Shown in pieces: positions 23,867 through 33,366 of a DNA stretch of 64,000 nucleotides. Numbering within the stretch: position 1 is the stretch's first letter; every line of letters starts with the position of its first letter. The stretch comes from Sphingomonas naasensis (GTDB lineage: Bacteria; Pseudomonadota; Alphaproteobacteria; Sphingomonadales; Sphingomonadaceae), in NCBI RefSeq assembly GCF_004792695.1, contig NZ_SRXU01000003.1, positions 62,001 through 126,000 on the forward strand, given 5' to 3'. The position numbers were made by a program, and so were the translations under genes. Below the pieces are notes generated by a model that saw only the letters and a list, made by a program, of their open reading frames with translations, searched no databases and was not told the DNA's origin.

Positions 23867-26323
23867 ATGCGTCCACCCGATGCGGGCGCATTTTCCAGGG
23901 AAACTGCATTGGCCGACTTCATTCTTCCGCACGCGCTGCCGGGCGCACTCGATGGCCGTCCGGGCATCAAGCTGCTCTCGCTCGACTGCTTCGACACGCT
24001 GCTGTGGCGTGATACCCATGCGCCCAAGGACCTGTTCGGTGCGCTGCCGGCGACCACGGTGACCCAGCGGCAATGGGCCGAGGCGCGCGCACGCACCGCC
24101 GCCGATCTGCGCGAGAAGCGCGGCGAGGTCACGATCGAGGAAATCTATCGCGAGCTGCTGCCCAATGGCAGTAGCGACACGCACGATCAGGGCGTCCGCA
24201 ACGAGATCGACGCCGAGGCGGCGCATTGCTTCGCCTTCCGTCCCACCGTCGAGCTGATGCGCACCGCGAAGGCGCGCGGGCTCGAGGTCATCATCGTCTC
24301 GGACACCTATCTGGACCCTGCGCAGCTGCGCGGCCTGATCGCCGCCGCCGCGGGCGAGGAGGTCGCCGGGCTGATCGACCGCGTCTTCTGCTCGGCCAGC
24401 TACGGCATGGCCAAGAGCCAGGGCCTGTACGAGCACGTCCTCAAGGAGCTCGCGGTCGCGCCGCACGAGATCCTCCACATCGGCGACAATAAGCGCGCCG
24501 ATTGCGGCGGCGTCGCGCCGTTCGGCGTGCACACGCTGCATCTCCGGCAGTTCATCGAAAGCACCGAGCAGCGCCTGCGCCTCGAAGCCTCGGTCGGCGC
24601 GATGCTGCACCCGCTATCCGCAGAGACCGCCCTCACCCACCAGCCGCACCGCGCCGCGCTGTCGCTCGAAGAGCCGGTGATCGGCGATGCCGCCGAAGCG
24701 TTCGGCTTCGCCACACTGGGCCCGGTGCTCCACGGCTTCGACCGCTGGCTCGCCGACGAGTCCGCCGCGCTCGCAGTGAAGCATGGCGGCAAGGTCCATC
24801 ACGTCTTCCTGATGCGCGACGGCTATCTGCCGCAGCTGATGTATCAGGCGCGCAGCGGCGAGCCCGGGCATGCGCTCGAAATCAGCCGCTTCACCGCCAC
24901 CGCGGCATCGTTCCTCGATGACGAGGCGGTGCGCCGCTATCTCGAGCTCGAAACCGAAACCGATCCCGCCGTCCTCGCCAGGCAGTTCCAGCTGCCGAAG
25001 GACGAGATTGAGACGATCATCCGGCAGCTGCCACATGCCGATGTCGAGACCCGCTTCGCGGCGTTCGCCAAAGCGATCACCACGCCCTCGCGCCTGCGTC
25101 GCATCGTCAAGACCTCGACTGCGTTCGCCGATCGGCTGGTCGCGCATGTCCGCCGCACCGTCGATCCGCAGCCGGGCGACACGCTGATGCTGGTCGACCT
25201 CGGCTATAACGGCTCGGTCCAGAACGAGATCGAGGCGCTGCTCGTCCGCAGCTTCGGCGTCCACGTCGCCGGCCGCTACCTGCTGCTCCGCGAGCAGTTC
25301 CGCGCCGGCTACGACAAGCAGGGCTTTATCGGCCACGACCATTATGACGGCTACACGCTCGAGGCGCTGTGCACCAACGTCGCCGTGCTCGAGCAGCTCT
25401 GCACCGCCGCGCAGGGCTCGGTGGTCGATTATGCCGCCGATGGCGCGTCGATCCGCAAGGGCAACAGCATCAAGTCGCGCCAGTCCGAGGTCCGCGAGCG
25501 GATCCAGGCCGGCGCGATCCGCTTCGCCCGGACGCAGGCCGACGTCACCATCCGCGCCGCCTCGGTGAACGACGCCGCGCTGTGGCGCCGCGGCGCCGCC
25601 GCGGTGATGGGCCGGCTGATGTACATGCCGCTCGCGGAGGAGCTCGCGGTGCTCGGCCAGTTCGAGCACGACGTGAACCTCGGCGTCGACAACACCGTCG
25701 CGCTGTTCGACAGCGAGATCGCGCGCAAGGGTCTGCGCCAGCGCGGCCTGTTCTACATGAAGGGCGCCGACCGCATGTATCTCCCTGCCGAGCTGCAGGG
25801 CGAGGGCCTCGCGCTCAAGCTCAGCCTGCTCGCGCACAAGCGCTTCGGGCTCTCGCTGAAATATGTCGACTTCATCGACCAGACGATCTCGCTGCCGCTG
25901 ATCTTGGCGGACGGGCGCGACGTCACGACCGGCAACGTCACCGCGACGCCGACGCATGACGGCTATTACATCGCGCCGATCCCGGTGGGCGATTGCCGCT
26001 TCTCGGTCGGCATCCAGTTCGGCCAGCTGTTCGACTTCGTCCAGGTCGACAGCGTGATGTTCATGCCGGTCGATCGCTTCCTCAGCGACAAGGTCGTCGC
26101 CGACAATCGCGAGATCGAGGGCCTGCCCTCGCTCGAAGGCATGACCCAGGCCGCGCCGCACCTGTTCCACTGCGCCGACGAGTACAGCTTCATGATGGTT
26201 CCCCCGCCACCGCGGCAGGGCGACCGCCAGATGATGCTCGCCGTCGTCTTCCGTCCGATCGCGAAGCGCGAGGCCAAGCCCGCGCCGACTGCCGCCAACC
26301 TTCTTCTTGGAGCAAACGCATGA
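23867..26323 (+). CDS. HAD-superfamily hydrolase, large (candidate surface-modification enzyme)
   Basis: This 818-residue protein has an N-terminal HAD domain: motif I LLSLDCFDTLLW (DxD with the following Thr), motif II VIIVSDTYLD, a motif III lysine in YGMAKSQGLYEHVL and motif IV LHIGDNKRADCGG. The remaining ~500 residues include a second conserved region (VFLMRDGYLPQLMYQARSGE; TLMLVDLGYNGSVQNEIE) seen in large HAD proteins of polysaccharide loci. TTG 23909, with CAGGGAAA upstream, is a likely alternative start (804 aa). Its stop overlaps the methyltransferase ATG. The location beside flaF and motA suggests flagellar glycan or filament modification, which is an inference. Confidence 0.75.
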   Translation: MRPPDAGAFSRETALADFILPHALPGALDGRPGIKLLSLDCFDTLLWRDTHAPKDLFGALPATTVTQRQWAEARARTAADLREKRGEVTIEEIYRELLPNGSSDTHDQGVRNEIDAEAAHCFAFRPTVELMRTAKARGLEVIIVSDTYLDPAQLRGLIAAAAGEEVAGLIDRVFCSASYGMAKSQGLYEHVLKELAVAPHEILHIGDNKRADCGGVAPFGVHTLHLRQFIESTEQRLRLEASVGAMLHPLSAETALTHQPHRAALSLEEPVIGDAAEAFGFATLGPVLHGFDRWLADESAALAVKHGGKVHHVFLMRDGYLPQLMYQARSGEPGHALEISRFTATAASFLDDEAVRRYLELETETDPAVLARQFQLPKDEIETIIRQLPHADVETRFAAFAKAITTPSRLRRIVKTSTAFADRLVAHVRRTVDPQPGDTLMLVDLGYNGSVQNEIEALLVRSFGVHVAGRYLLLREQFRAGYDKQGFIGHDHYDGYTLEALCTNVAVLEQLCTAAQGSVVDYAADGASIRKGNSIKSRQSEVRERIQAGAIRFARTQADVTIRAASVNDAALWRRGAAAVMGRLMYMPLAEELAVLGQFEHDVNLGVDNTVALFDSEIARKGLRQRGLFYMKGADRMYLPAELQGEGLALKLSLLAHKRFGLSLKYVDFIDQTISLPLILADGRDVTTGNVTATPTHDGYYIAPIPVGDCRFSVGIQFGQLFDFVQVDSVMFMPVDRFLSDKVVADNREIEGLPSLEGMTQAAPHLFHCADEYSFMMVPPPPRQGDRQMMLAVVFRPIAKREAKPAPTAANLLLGANA

Positions 26324-27132
26324 CCCTCCTGATCCATTCGATGACCGAATTCTCCGACATCATGCTCGGCACGCTGCACGCCGCCGGCGCGAAGAATCTC
26401 GCCGAGGTCGGCGCCGAGTTCGGCGGCATGTCGCAGCAGCTCGCCGCCTATGCGCAGGTCACCGGCGGCAGCCTGACCAGCATCGATCCCTGCCCCAAGC
26501 AGGAGTTTCTCGACTGGGTCGCCCAGTGCCCGAGCGTCAACCACGTCGCCGCCGCCAGCCTCGACGCGATGCCCGGGTGCAAGGATATCGACGCGTGGGT
26601 GATCGACGGCGATCACAATTATTACACCGTGATCAACGAGCTGCGCATCGCCGACGCCAATGCAAAGCGCGACGGCAAGCCGTTGCTCGCACTGATGCAC
26701 GATGTCAGCTGGCCCTGCGGCCGACGCGACTTCTACTATGCGCCCGAGCGCATTCCCGTCGAGCATCGCCACGAATACAGCTTCGAGGCCGGCGTCACCC
26801 TCGGCCATGCCGGGGTGATCAACAATCGCGGCTTCCGCGGCGCCGGCCAGTTCGCCGTCGCGCTGCACGAAGGCGGCCCGAAGAACGGCGTGCTCACCGC
26901 GGTCGAGGATTTCCTCGAGGAAGCGCGCACCGACGAGCGTCCGCTCGCCTGGGCGATGGTTCCGGCGGTGTTCGGCCTCGGCATCATCTTCGACGCGTCG
27001 GCGCCCTGGGCGGCCGATGTGGCGCAGCTGGTGCACCCGTATCACGACAACAAGCTGATCGCGTCGCTCGAGCTCAACCGCCTGCGCAACTATCTCGCGG
27101 TGATCGAATGGCAGGATCGCCAGGCCGCCTGA
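26320..27132 (+). CDS. SAM-dependent methyltransferase-like protein
   Basis: This 270-residue protein is coupled by ATGA to the HAD gene. The N-terminal part has a class I methyltransferase pattern: NLAEVGAEFGGMSQQLAAYA (motif I, with EVG..FGG), SLTSIDPCP (acidic motif II) and DAWVIDGDHNYYTVINELR (motif post-II, as in the Methyltransf_24/CmcI group). The C-terminal half is unusual (VLTAVEDFLEEARTD, FGLGIIFDASAPWAADVAQL). The pair could act on a sugar or on flagellin. The substrate is unknown. Confidence 0.72.
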   Translation: MTLLIHSMTEFSDIMLGTLHAAGAKNLAEVGAEFGGMSQQLAAYAQVTGGSLTSIDPCPKQEFLDWVAQCPSVNHVAAASLDAMPGCKDIDAWVIDGDHNYYTVINELRIADANAKRDGKPLLALMHDVSWPCGRRDFYYAPERIPVEHRHEYSFEAGVTLGHAGVINNRGFRGAGQFAVALHEGGPKNGVLTAVEDFLEEARTDERPLAWAMVPAVFGLGIIFDASAPWAADVAQLVHPYHDNKLIASLELNRLRNYLAVIEWQDRQAA

Positions 27133-27171
27133 ACAATTCGGGGCGCGGCGCACGCGCCCCGTCAAATCCTT

Positions 27172-27179
27172 CCTATAAT
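27172..27179 (+). promoter_or_regulatory. CCTATAAT element upstream of motA
   Basis: It is preceded by TCAAATCCTT, 33 bp before the motA ATG. A GC hairpin (27140-27160) just upstream may end the methyltransferase transcript. Confidence 0.45.
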
Positions 27180-27211
27180 TCTGGAAACACCAGAGAAAGA
27201 ATAGCGGCACC

Positions 27212-28096
27212 ATGCTGAACGGCGTTGGTTTCCTGATCATCCTCGGCTGCGTCTTCGGTAGCTTCATGATCTCGGGCGGCAAGTTCGAGATCATCATGCA
27301 CGCGTTGCCGCACGAGCTCATGGCGATCGGCGGGGCGTCGGTCGGCGCATTCGTCGTGTCGAACTCGATGTCGACGGTGAAGAAGGCCGGCAAGGGCCTG
27401 ATGCGCTCGTTCAAGGGCGGGAAGTGGAAGGCGCAGGACTATAAGGACCTGCTCACCCTGATGTTCGGCGTGCTGTCGACCTTCAAGAAGGGCGGCGCCA
27501 CCGCGCTCGAGCCGCATCTCGACAATCCCGAGGAGAGTTCGCTCTTCCAGCCCTATCCGCGGCTGCTCAAGGACCACCATCTGATCGAATTCACCTGCGA
27601 CTATCTGCGCATGATGACGGTCAATTTCGAGGATCCGCACCAGCTCGAGGCCGCGATGGAAGCGGATATCGAGAAGCATCACCACGAAGAGGCGCATCCG
27701 CAGCACGCGCTGCAGATCATGGCCGACGGCCTTCCCGCCGTCGGGATCGTCGCCGCGGTTCTCGGCGTCATCAAGACGATGGGCTCGATCGACCAGCCGA
27801 CCGAGATTCTCGGCGCGATGATCGGCGGCGCGCTCGTCGGCACCTTCCTCGGCATTCTGCTCAGCTACTGCCTCGTCGGCCCGCTCGCCGCGAAGCTGCT
27901 CGAGACGATCGAGGAGGATGCGAAGCCCTTCTTCATCGTGAAGACCGCGATCGTCGCCTACGCCCAGAACCAGCCGGTTCAGGTCGCGATCGAGATCGCG
28001 CGCCGCATGACGCCGTCGGCCTATGCGCCGACCTTCCAGCAACTCGAAACTGCTCTCGACGAGGCGAAAAATGGACTCAACCCTGCCACTGCCTGA
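27212..28096 (+). CDS. motA: MotA, flagellar stator protein
   Basis: This 294-residue inner-membrane protein has four helices: an N-terminal pair (residues about 3-22 and 30-50) and a C-terminal pair (GLPAVGIVAAVLGVIKTMG, GALVGTFLGILLSYCLVGPL). It has the MotA cytoplasmic loop and the conserved Pro-Gly region of the ion channel. With MotB it forms the torque-generating stator. Its own CCTATAAT element heads the chemotaxis operon, and its partner motB lies at the operon's other end (34630). Confidence 0.96.
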   Translation: MLNGVGFLIILGCVFGSFMISGGKFEIIMHALPHELMAIGGASVGAFVVSNSMSTVKKAGKGLMRSFKGGKWKAQDYKDLLTLMFGVLSTFKKGGATALEPHLDNPEESSLFQPYPRLLKDHHLIEFTCDYLRMMTVNFEDPHQLEAAMEADIEKHHHEEAHPQHALQIMADGLPAVGIVAAVLGVIKTMGSIDQPTEILGAMIGGALVGTFLGILLSYCLVGPLAAKLLETIEEDAKPFFIVKTAIVAYAQNQPVQVAIEIARRMTPSAYAPTFQQLETALDEAKNGLNPATA

Positions 28097-28388
28097 GGCG
28101 GAGGATCGCTCGCTGCGCCTGCCCGCGCACGGCACCACCGTCACCGCGGAAGACCTGCGCGTCCGCCTCGTCCTCGCCGCCGATCTCGATGATGTCATCG
28201 AAGTCGATGCGTCGGAGGTCGAGAGCGTCGGCCAGGCCGTGCTTCAGCTCCTCGTCGCCGCGCGCAACGAGGCTGGGGCAAACGGCCAGGGCTTCCGCAT
28301 CGCCAATCCCAGCCAAGCTTTTGTCAATCGCGTGAACAGCTGCCGCCTGGCGGACGCGATCGGACTCGAAACCGGAGACGTTCTGTGA
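28071..28388 (+). CDS. STAS-domain protein of the chemotaxis operon
   Basis: This 105-residue protein has one STAS fold: strand VRLVLAADLDDVIEVDASE, then VESVGQAVLQLLVAARNEA, where the Ser aligns with the phosphorylatable Ser of anti-sigma antagonists. It overlaps the 3' end of motA by 26 bases and its stop overlaps the GTG of cheY. It occupies the place of cheX in the Caulobacter che operon. Its function is not established. Confidence 0.75.
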   Translation: MDSTLPLPEAEDRSLRLPAHGTTVTAEDLRVRLVLAADLDDVIEVDASEVESVGQAVLQLLVAARNEAGANGQGFRIANPSQAFVNRVNSCRLADAIGLETGDVL

Positions 28389-28750
28389 GCAAGTTGATCC
28401 TTACCGTCGATGACTCGGCGAGCATGCGCATGCTGCTCAAGACGTCGCTGACCGCGCAGGGCTATCGCATCGAGAGCGCCAATGACGGCGAGCATGGTCT
28501 CGAGCGCATGCACGAGGTCAAGCCCGACCTGCTGATCACCGACATCAACATGCCCAAGATGGACGGCTTCGAGCTGATCGAGGCGGTCCGCGGCGTGCCG
28601 CAGTTCAAGGGTACCCCGATCCTCGTCCTCTCGACCGAATTCTCGGACGAGAAGAAGCAGCGCGCCCGCTCGGCCGGTGCCACCGGCTGGATCACCAAGC
28701 CCTTCGAAGCCACCAAGCTGGGGGCGGCGATCCGCCGCGTGTGCCCGTGA
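28385..28750 (+). CDS. cheY: CheY response regulator (first copy)
   Basis: This is a 121-residue single receiver domain: TVDDSASMR acidic pocket, phospho-acceptor Asp53 (LLITDINMPKMDG), Thr/Ser switch in ILVLSTEF and Lys in WITKPFE. It has no output domain, so it probably acts on the motor switch or as a phosphate sink. GTG 28385 overlaps the STAS stop. Confidence 0.93.
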   Translation: MSKLILTVDDSASMRMLLKTSLTAQGYRIESANDGEHGLERMHEVKPDLLITDINMPKMDGFELIEAVRGVPQFKGTPILVLSTEFSDEKKQRARSAGATGWITKPFEATKLGAAIRRVCP

Positions 28751-30969
28751 GCGACGAACTCGACGAAATCCAGGCAATCTTCTTCGAAGAATGCACTGAG
28801 GGTCTCACGACCGCCGAGCAGGGCCTTTCGGCCATGCAGGCCGGTGACGTCTCCGCCGAGACGATCGCCGGCGTTTTCCGTGCGGTCCACTCGATCAAGG
28901 GCGGCGCCGGCGCGTTCGGCCATGCCGATCTGACCGCGTTTGCGCACAAGTTCGAGAATGTGCTCGACGAAGTGCGCGCCGGCAAGATCGCGCCGACCCC
29001 GGGCGTCGTGAAGGTCATGCTGAGCTCGTTCGACGTGCTCTCGGACCATGTCGAGACCGCCAAGGGCCTCGCGCCGCGTCCGAACGACGCCGCCGCGCTC
29101 GCCGCGCTCGAAAAGGTGCTCGCCGACAAGGGCGCGGACGACGGCGCCGCGGTGCCGGCTGCTCCGGCTCCGGCTCCGGCGCCCGCCCCCGTCGCCGCGG
29201 CACCCGCCGCGCCGGCCGAGGACGAATTCGGCTTCACGCCGGTCGCCTTCTCGCTCGACGATTTCGACACGCCCGCGGCGCCCGCGGCCTCGACCGCGAG
29301 CTGGACGATCCGCTTCAAGCCGTCGCGCGCGGCGCTCGCCAATGCCGGCGAGCCGCTGCTGATCATCCGCGAGCTCGAGACGCTCGGCGCGACGATCGAG
29401 GCGGTCGACGTGTCGGACGTACCGGGCCTGCGCGATCTCGATCCCGAGGACGCCTATTTCACCTGGACGCTCAGCATGCCGGGTGACGTCCCGCAGAGCG
29501 ACATCAACGACTGTTTCGATTTCGTCGCCCCGGATTCGCTCATCGAAGTGACCCGCAACGAAGTCGAGGCCCCTGCCCCGGCGTTCATTCCGGTGCCGGT
29601 CATCGAAGTCACTCCGGCTCCCGAAGCCGCGGCGGCGCCCGAGATCGACCTGATCCCGTTCGTGCCGGTCACCGCCACGATCGAGGACCTCACCGCGCAG
29701 GTCCAGCAGGTCGTCGCCGATCTCGCCGCCGCGCCGATGACGCCGACCCCGGCTCCTGCACCGACCGAGACCGCGGCGCCGAAGCCCGCCAGCGAAGCCT
29801 CCCAGACGATCCGCGTCGACCTGTCGAAGCTCGATCTGCTGCTCAACCTCGTCGGCGAGCTGGTGATCCGCAACTCGATCCTCGCCGACCGGCTGTCGCC
29901 CGCCGACCGCCAGCGCGTCGAGCTCCCGGAACTCGCGCGCCTGACGCGCCAGATCCAGGACAATGTCATGTCGCTGCGCGCGCAGCCGATCAAGCAGGCC
30001 TTCAGTCGGGTGCCGCGCATGCTGCGCGACCTCTCGGTCGAGACCGGCAAGACGATCGAGCTCGAGACCGTCGGCGAGACGACCGAAGTCGACAAGGGCG
30101 TGATCGAGAAGATCGGCGATCCGCTGACTCACATGATCCGCAACGCCGCAGACCATGGCCTCGAAAGCACCGAAGAGCGCATCGCCGCGGGCAAGTCGCC
30201 CGCCGGCACGATCAAGCTCTCGGCCGAGCAGAAGGGCGCCCGCATCTTCGTTCGCGTCCAGGACAATGGCCGCGGCATCAATCGCGAGCGCGTCAAGGCC
30301 AAGGCGATCGAAAAGGGCATCATCTCGGCCGATGCGGTCCTCTCCAACGAGGAAATCGATCAGCTGATCTGCGCTCCCGGCTTCTCGACCGCCGAGACGA
30401 TCTCGAACATCTCGGGTCGCGGCGTCGGCATGGACGTGGTGCGCTCGAACGTGGAAGCCCTTGGCGGCCGCGTCGAGATCCATTCGGTCCCCGGCGAAGG
30501 CACGACCTTCACGATGATCCTGCCGCTCACGCTGGCGATCCTCGACGGCATGATCGTGCGCCTCGCCAACCAACGCTTCGTGCTGCCGCTCGCGCATGTG
30601 CTCGAGACCGTCCAGCCCGAGGCCGGCCAGGTCAAGCGCACCTCGCCCGACAGCGAAGTGATCGACATGCGCGGCGAATATGTCCCGGTGAAGCGCGCGA
30701 CCGAGATCTTCGGCCTCAACGACGATCGCAAGGTCGAGGATTCGCTGGTCGTGATCGTCGAGAGCGAGCACGGCAAGGTCGGCCTCGTCGTCGATACCAT
30801 CGATGACCGCCGCGAAGTCGTGATCAAGAGCCTCGACCAGAATCTCCACCCGATCCGCGGCCTCGGCGGCGCCACCATCCTCGGTGACGGCTCGATCGCG
30901 CTCATCCTCGACATCGAGGCGCTCGTCGCCTCCACCAACCGCTACACCCCCAAAGGACTGGCCGCATGA
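28747..30969 (+). CDS. cheA: CheA, chemotaxis histidine kinase
   Basis: This 740-residue kinase has an Hpt domain with the phospho-acceptor His48 (RAVHSIKGGAGAFGH), two Ala/Pro-rich linkers flanking a P2-like module (WTIRFKPSRAALANAGEPLL), a dimerisation domain and an ATPase with N-box THMIRNAADHGLES, VQDNGRGI and FSTAETISNISGRGVGMDVV. A C-terminal CheW-like domain (RFVLPLAHVLETV) completes it. The GTG at 28747 overlaps the cheY stop (GTGA); a GTG two codons upstream is also in frame. Confidence 0.95.
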   Translation: MSDELDEIQAIFFEECTEGLTTAEQGLSAMQAGDVSAETIAGVFRAVHSIKGGAGAFGHADLTAFAHKFENVLDEVRAGKIAPTPGVVKVMLSSFDVLSDHVETAKGLAPRPNDAAALAALEKVLADKGADDGAAVPAAPAPAPAPAPVAAAPAAPAEDEFGFTPVAFSLDDFDTPAAPAASTASWTIRFKPSRAALANAGEPLLIIRELETLGATIEAVDVSDVPGLRDLDPEDAYFTWTLSMPGDVPQSDINDCFDFVAPDSLIEVTRNEVEAPAPAFIPVPVIEVTPAPEAAAAPEIDLIPFVPVTATIEDLTAQVQQVVADLAAAPMTPTPAPAPTETAAPKPASEASQTIRVDLSKLDLLLNLVGELVIRNSILADRLSPADRQRVELPELARLTRQIQDNVMSLRAQPIKQAFSRVPRMLRDLSVETGKTIELETVGETTEVDKGVIEKIGDPLTHMIRNAADHGLESTEERIAAGKSPAGTIKLSAEQKGARIFVRVQDNGRGINRERVKAKAIEKGIISADAVLSNEEIDQLICAPGFSTAETISNISGRGVGMDVVRSNVEALGGRVEIHSVPGEGTTFTMILPLTLAILDGMIVRLANQRFVLPLAHVLETVQPEAGQVKRTSPDSEVIDMRGEYVPVKRATEIFGLNDDRKVEDSLVVIVESEHGKVGLVVDTIDDRREVVIKSLDQNLHPIRGLGGATILGDGSIALILDIEALVASTNRYTPKGLAA

Positions 30970-31460
30970 CCACCAAGACTGAAACCGCGAGCGACTGCAA
31001 GATCGTCACCTTCACGCTCGGCAAGCAGACCTTCGGGATCGACATGGGTGCGCTCATCGAGATCCGCGAATGGGACGAGCCCACCCCGCTGCCCAACGTT
31101 CCGACCTTCATCAAGGGCGTGAGCAACCTGCGCGGCAACGTCATCCCCGTCGTCGGCCTCGCCGAGCGGCTGGGCTGGGAGCCGAGCGTGCTGCATGCCC
31201 GCTCGTGCATCCTCGTCGTCAGCATCTCGGGCAAGCAGGCGGGCTTCCTCGTCGACGAAGTCAACGACATCGTCGGCATCACCCGCGGCGAGATCCAGCC
31301 GGCCCCCGAGGTCGAGACGATCGAGTCGAGCGTGATCGACGGGCTGGTGCGCATCAGCACCCGCGCCAAGGACGGCACCCGCGACGAGAACGGCACGATG
31401 GTGCTGCTGCTCGATCTCGAGGCGCTGAGCCTGACCAAGCATCTGGACATGGCAGCGTGA
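30966..31460 (+). CDS. cheW: CheW adaptor
   Basis: This 164-residue CheW-fold protein (ITFTLGKQTFGIDMGALIEI-like opening, then NVPTFIKGVSNLRGNVIPVV, GFLVDEVNDIVGI) couples chemoreceptors to CheA. The ATG overlaps the cheA stop. Confidence 0.95.
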   Translation: MTTKTETASDCKIVTFTLGKQTFGIDMGALIEIREWDEPTPLPNVPTFIKGVSNLRGNVIPVVGLAERLGWEPSVLHARSCILVVSISGKQAGFLVDEVNDIVGITRGEIQPAPEVETIESSVIDGLVRISTRAKDGTRDENGTMVLLLDLEALSLTKHLDMAA

Positions 31461-32335
31461 GCCCCGCCGGGGGCGCCGCGGCGCTCGCCGGCGGCAGCGC
31501 GATGGCGGCGGCGAATGCGGAGCTCTCGCCCCGCGACTTCGCCGCGATCGCCGCGATCATGCACAGCGACGCGCGCATCGAGCTGAGCGCGGCCAAGACC
31601 ACGCTGGTCCAGTCGCGCCTCGCGCGTCGGCTGCGCGAGCATGGCCTCAGCCGCTTCTCGGAATATGTCGCGCTGGTTCAGTCCGATGCCGGCGAGCGGC
31701 ACGCGATGGTGGTGGCGCTGACCACCAACCACACGCATTTCTTCCGCGAGCCGCATCACTTCGATCATTTCCGCCAGCACGTCCTGCCGGTGCTCAAGCG
31801 CAAGCAGGGTCCGATCCGGATCTGGTCGGCGGGCTGCTCGTCGGGCGAGGAGGTCTACACGATCGCGATGTGCCTGCTGGGTCCCGATCGCACATCGGCG
31901 ACCTGGCTGCGCAACGCCGATGTCCGCCTGCTGGCGACCGACATCGCGCCGCACGTGGTCGAATCCGTCGCGCGCGGCTTCTACGCGGACAATATCGTCT
32001 CGGGAGTGCCCGAGCCCTATCGCAGCACGTGGATGCGGCCGGCGTCCGGCGGTCTCGTGATGGCCGAGGAGGCGCGCCAGCTCGTCACCGCGCGGGTGCT
32101 CAACCTGTTCGACCGCTGGCCGCTCAAGGCCCAGTATGACGTGATCTTCTGCCGCAACGTGATGATCTATTTCGGGGACCCCGCGAAGGAGGAGCTCGAG
32201 GAGCGCTTCGTCAACCAGCTGGCGCCCGGCGGTCATCTCTACATCGGCCACAGCGAACGCCTGATCGGCCCGGCGGCGAGCCGGATGACGTCGTGCGGCC
32301 ACACCATTTACGCCAAGCCGGAGACCCGGGGATGA
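31457..32335 (+). CDS. cheR: CheR, chemoreceptor methyltransferase
   Basis: This 292-residue protein has the CheR N-terminal helical domain and a SAM-binding domain (IRIWSAGCSSGEEVYTIAM, LLATDIAPHVVE, DVIFCRNVMIYF, GGHLYIGHSERL). It methylates glutamates on receptors; the chemoreceptor's DWASF tail may dock it. GTG 31457 overlaps the cheW stop and fits the coupling seen across the operon; ATG 31502 would drop a low-complexity 15-residue start. Confidence 0.94.
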   Translation: MSPAGGAAALAGGSAMAAANAELSPRDFAAIAAIMHSDARIELSAAKTTLVQSRLARRLREHGLSRFSEYVALVQSDAGERHAMVVALTTNHTHFFREPHHFDHFRQHVLPVLKRKQGPIRIWSAGCSSGEEVYTIAMCLLGPDRTSATWLRNADVRLLATDIAPHVVESVARGFYADNIVSGVPEPYRSTWMRPASGGLVMAEEARQLVTARVLNLFDRWPLKAQYDVIFCRNVMIYFGDPAKEELEERFVNQLAPGGHLYIGHSERLIGPAASRMTSCGHTIYAKPETRG

Positions 32336-33366
32336 GACCGGTACGTACGCTTATCGTCGACGACAGCGCATCGATGCGGGCCACGCTCAAGCGCATGCTC
32401 TCGGCGGATCCCGAGATCGAGGTCGTCGGCATGGCGCCCGAGCCCTTCGCGGCGCGCGACATGATCAAGACGCTCAACCCCGACGTGCTGACGCTCGACG
32501 TCGAGATGCCGGGGATGGACGGATTGTCGTTCCTCGAGCGCATCATGCGCCTCCGGCCGATGCCGGTGGTGATGTGCTCGACGCTCACCGCGCGCGGCGC
32601 GGAGGTCACGATCGAGGCGCTGCGCCTCGGCGCGGTCGACTATGTCACCAAGCCCTCGGGCACCCCGGAGGACATCGAGCGCGACGCGACCCTGCTCTGC
32701 GAGAAGGTCAAGACCGCCGCGCGGTCGATCGCCCGCGCCGGGCCGACCCGCCTGCCCCAGCAGCCGAGCATCGCCGGCGGCGCCACGGGCAAGCTGATCG
32801 CGATCGGCTCGTCGACCGGTGGCGTCGAGGCATTGTTCTCGCTGCTCCCCGCATTGCCCGCGGATTGCCCGCCGGTGCTGATCGTCCAGCACATGCCGGC
32901 GAGCTTCACGCGCAGCTTCGCCCAGCGTCTCGACGCCGAATCGCAGGTTCGGGTCGTGGAAGCTACGGAAGGTGCGACGGTCCAGCCGGGAACCGTCTAT
33001 ATTGCTCCTGGGGGGGAGATGCACATGGAGCTGGTCGGCGGCGTCGCCGGACGGATCCGTCTGCGTCCCGGAGATCTCGTCACCGGTCATCGACCCTCGG
33101 TCGACGTGCTGTTCCGCTCGGTGGCGCCGCTCGGCGCCGCGGCGGTCGGTGCGATCCTGACCGGCATGGGTCAGGACGGTGCGGAAGGCCTGCTGGCAAT
33201 GCGCCGCGCGGGTGCCCGCACCCTCGGCCAGAGCAAGGAGACCTGCGTGGTGTGGGGCATGCCCCGCGCGGCGAAGGAACTCGGCGCGGTCGAAAAGGAA
33301 GTTGGTTTGTCTGCCATGCCTGAGGCGATCCTCAAGGCATGCCGTGAGAAGGTTGGGAGCGTCTGA
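32332..33366 (+). CDS. cheB: CheB, protein-glutamate methylesterase
   Basis: This 344-residue protein has a receiver domain (IVDDSASMR, Asp56 in LTLDVEMPGMDG) joined to a methylesterase with the Ser-His-Asp triad region (IAIGSSTGGVEA, IVQHMPASFT, LTGMGQDGAEGLL). It opposes CheR. ATG 32332 overlaps the cheR stop. Confidence 0.95.
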   Translation: MRPVRTLIVDDSASMRATLKRMLSADPEIEVVGMAPEPFAARDMIKTLNPDVLTLDVEMPGMDGLSFLERIMRLRPMPVVMCSTLTARGAEVTIEALRLGAVDYVTKPSGTPEDIERDATLLCEKVKTAARSIARAGPTRLPQQPSIAGGATGKLIAIGSSTGGVEALFSLLPALPADCPPVLIVQHMPASFTRSFAQRLDAESQVRVVEATEGATVQPGTVYIAPGGEMHMELVGGVAGRIRLRPGDLVTGHRPSVDVLFRSVAPLGAAAVGAILTGMGQDGAEGLLAMRRAGARTLGQSKETCVVWGMPRAAKELGAVEKEVGLSAMPEAILKACREKVGSV

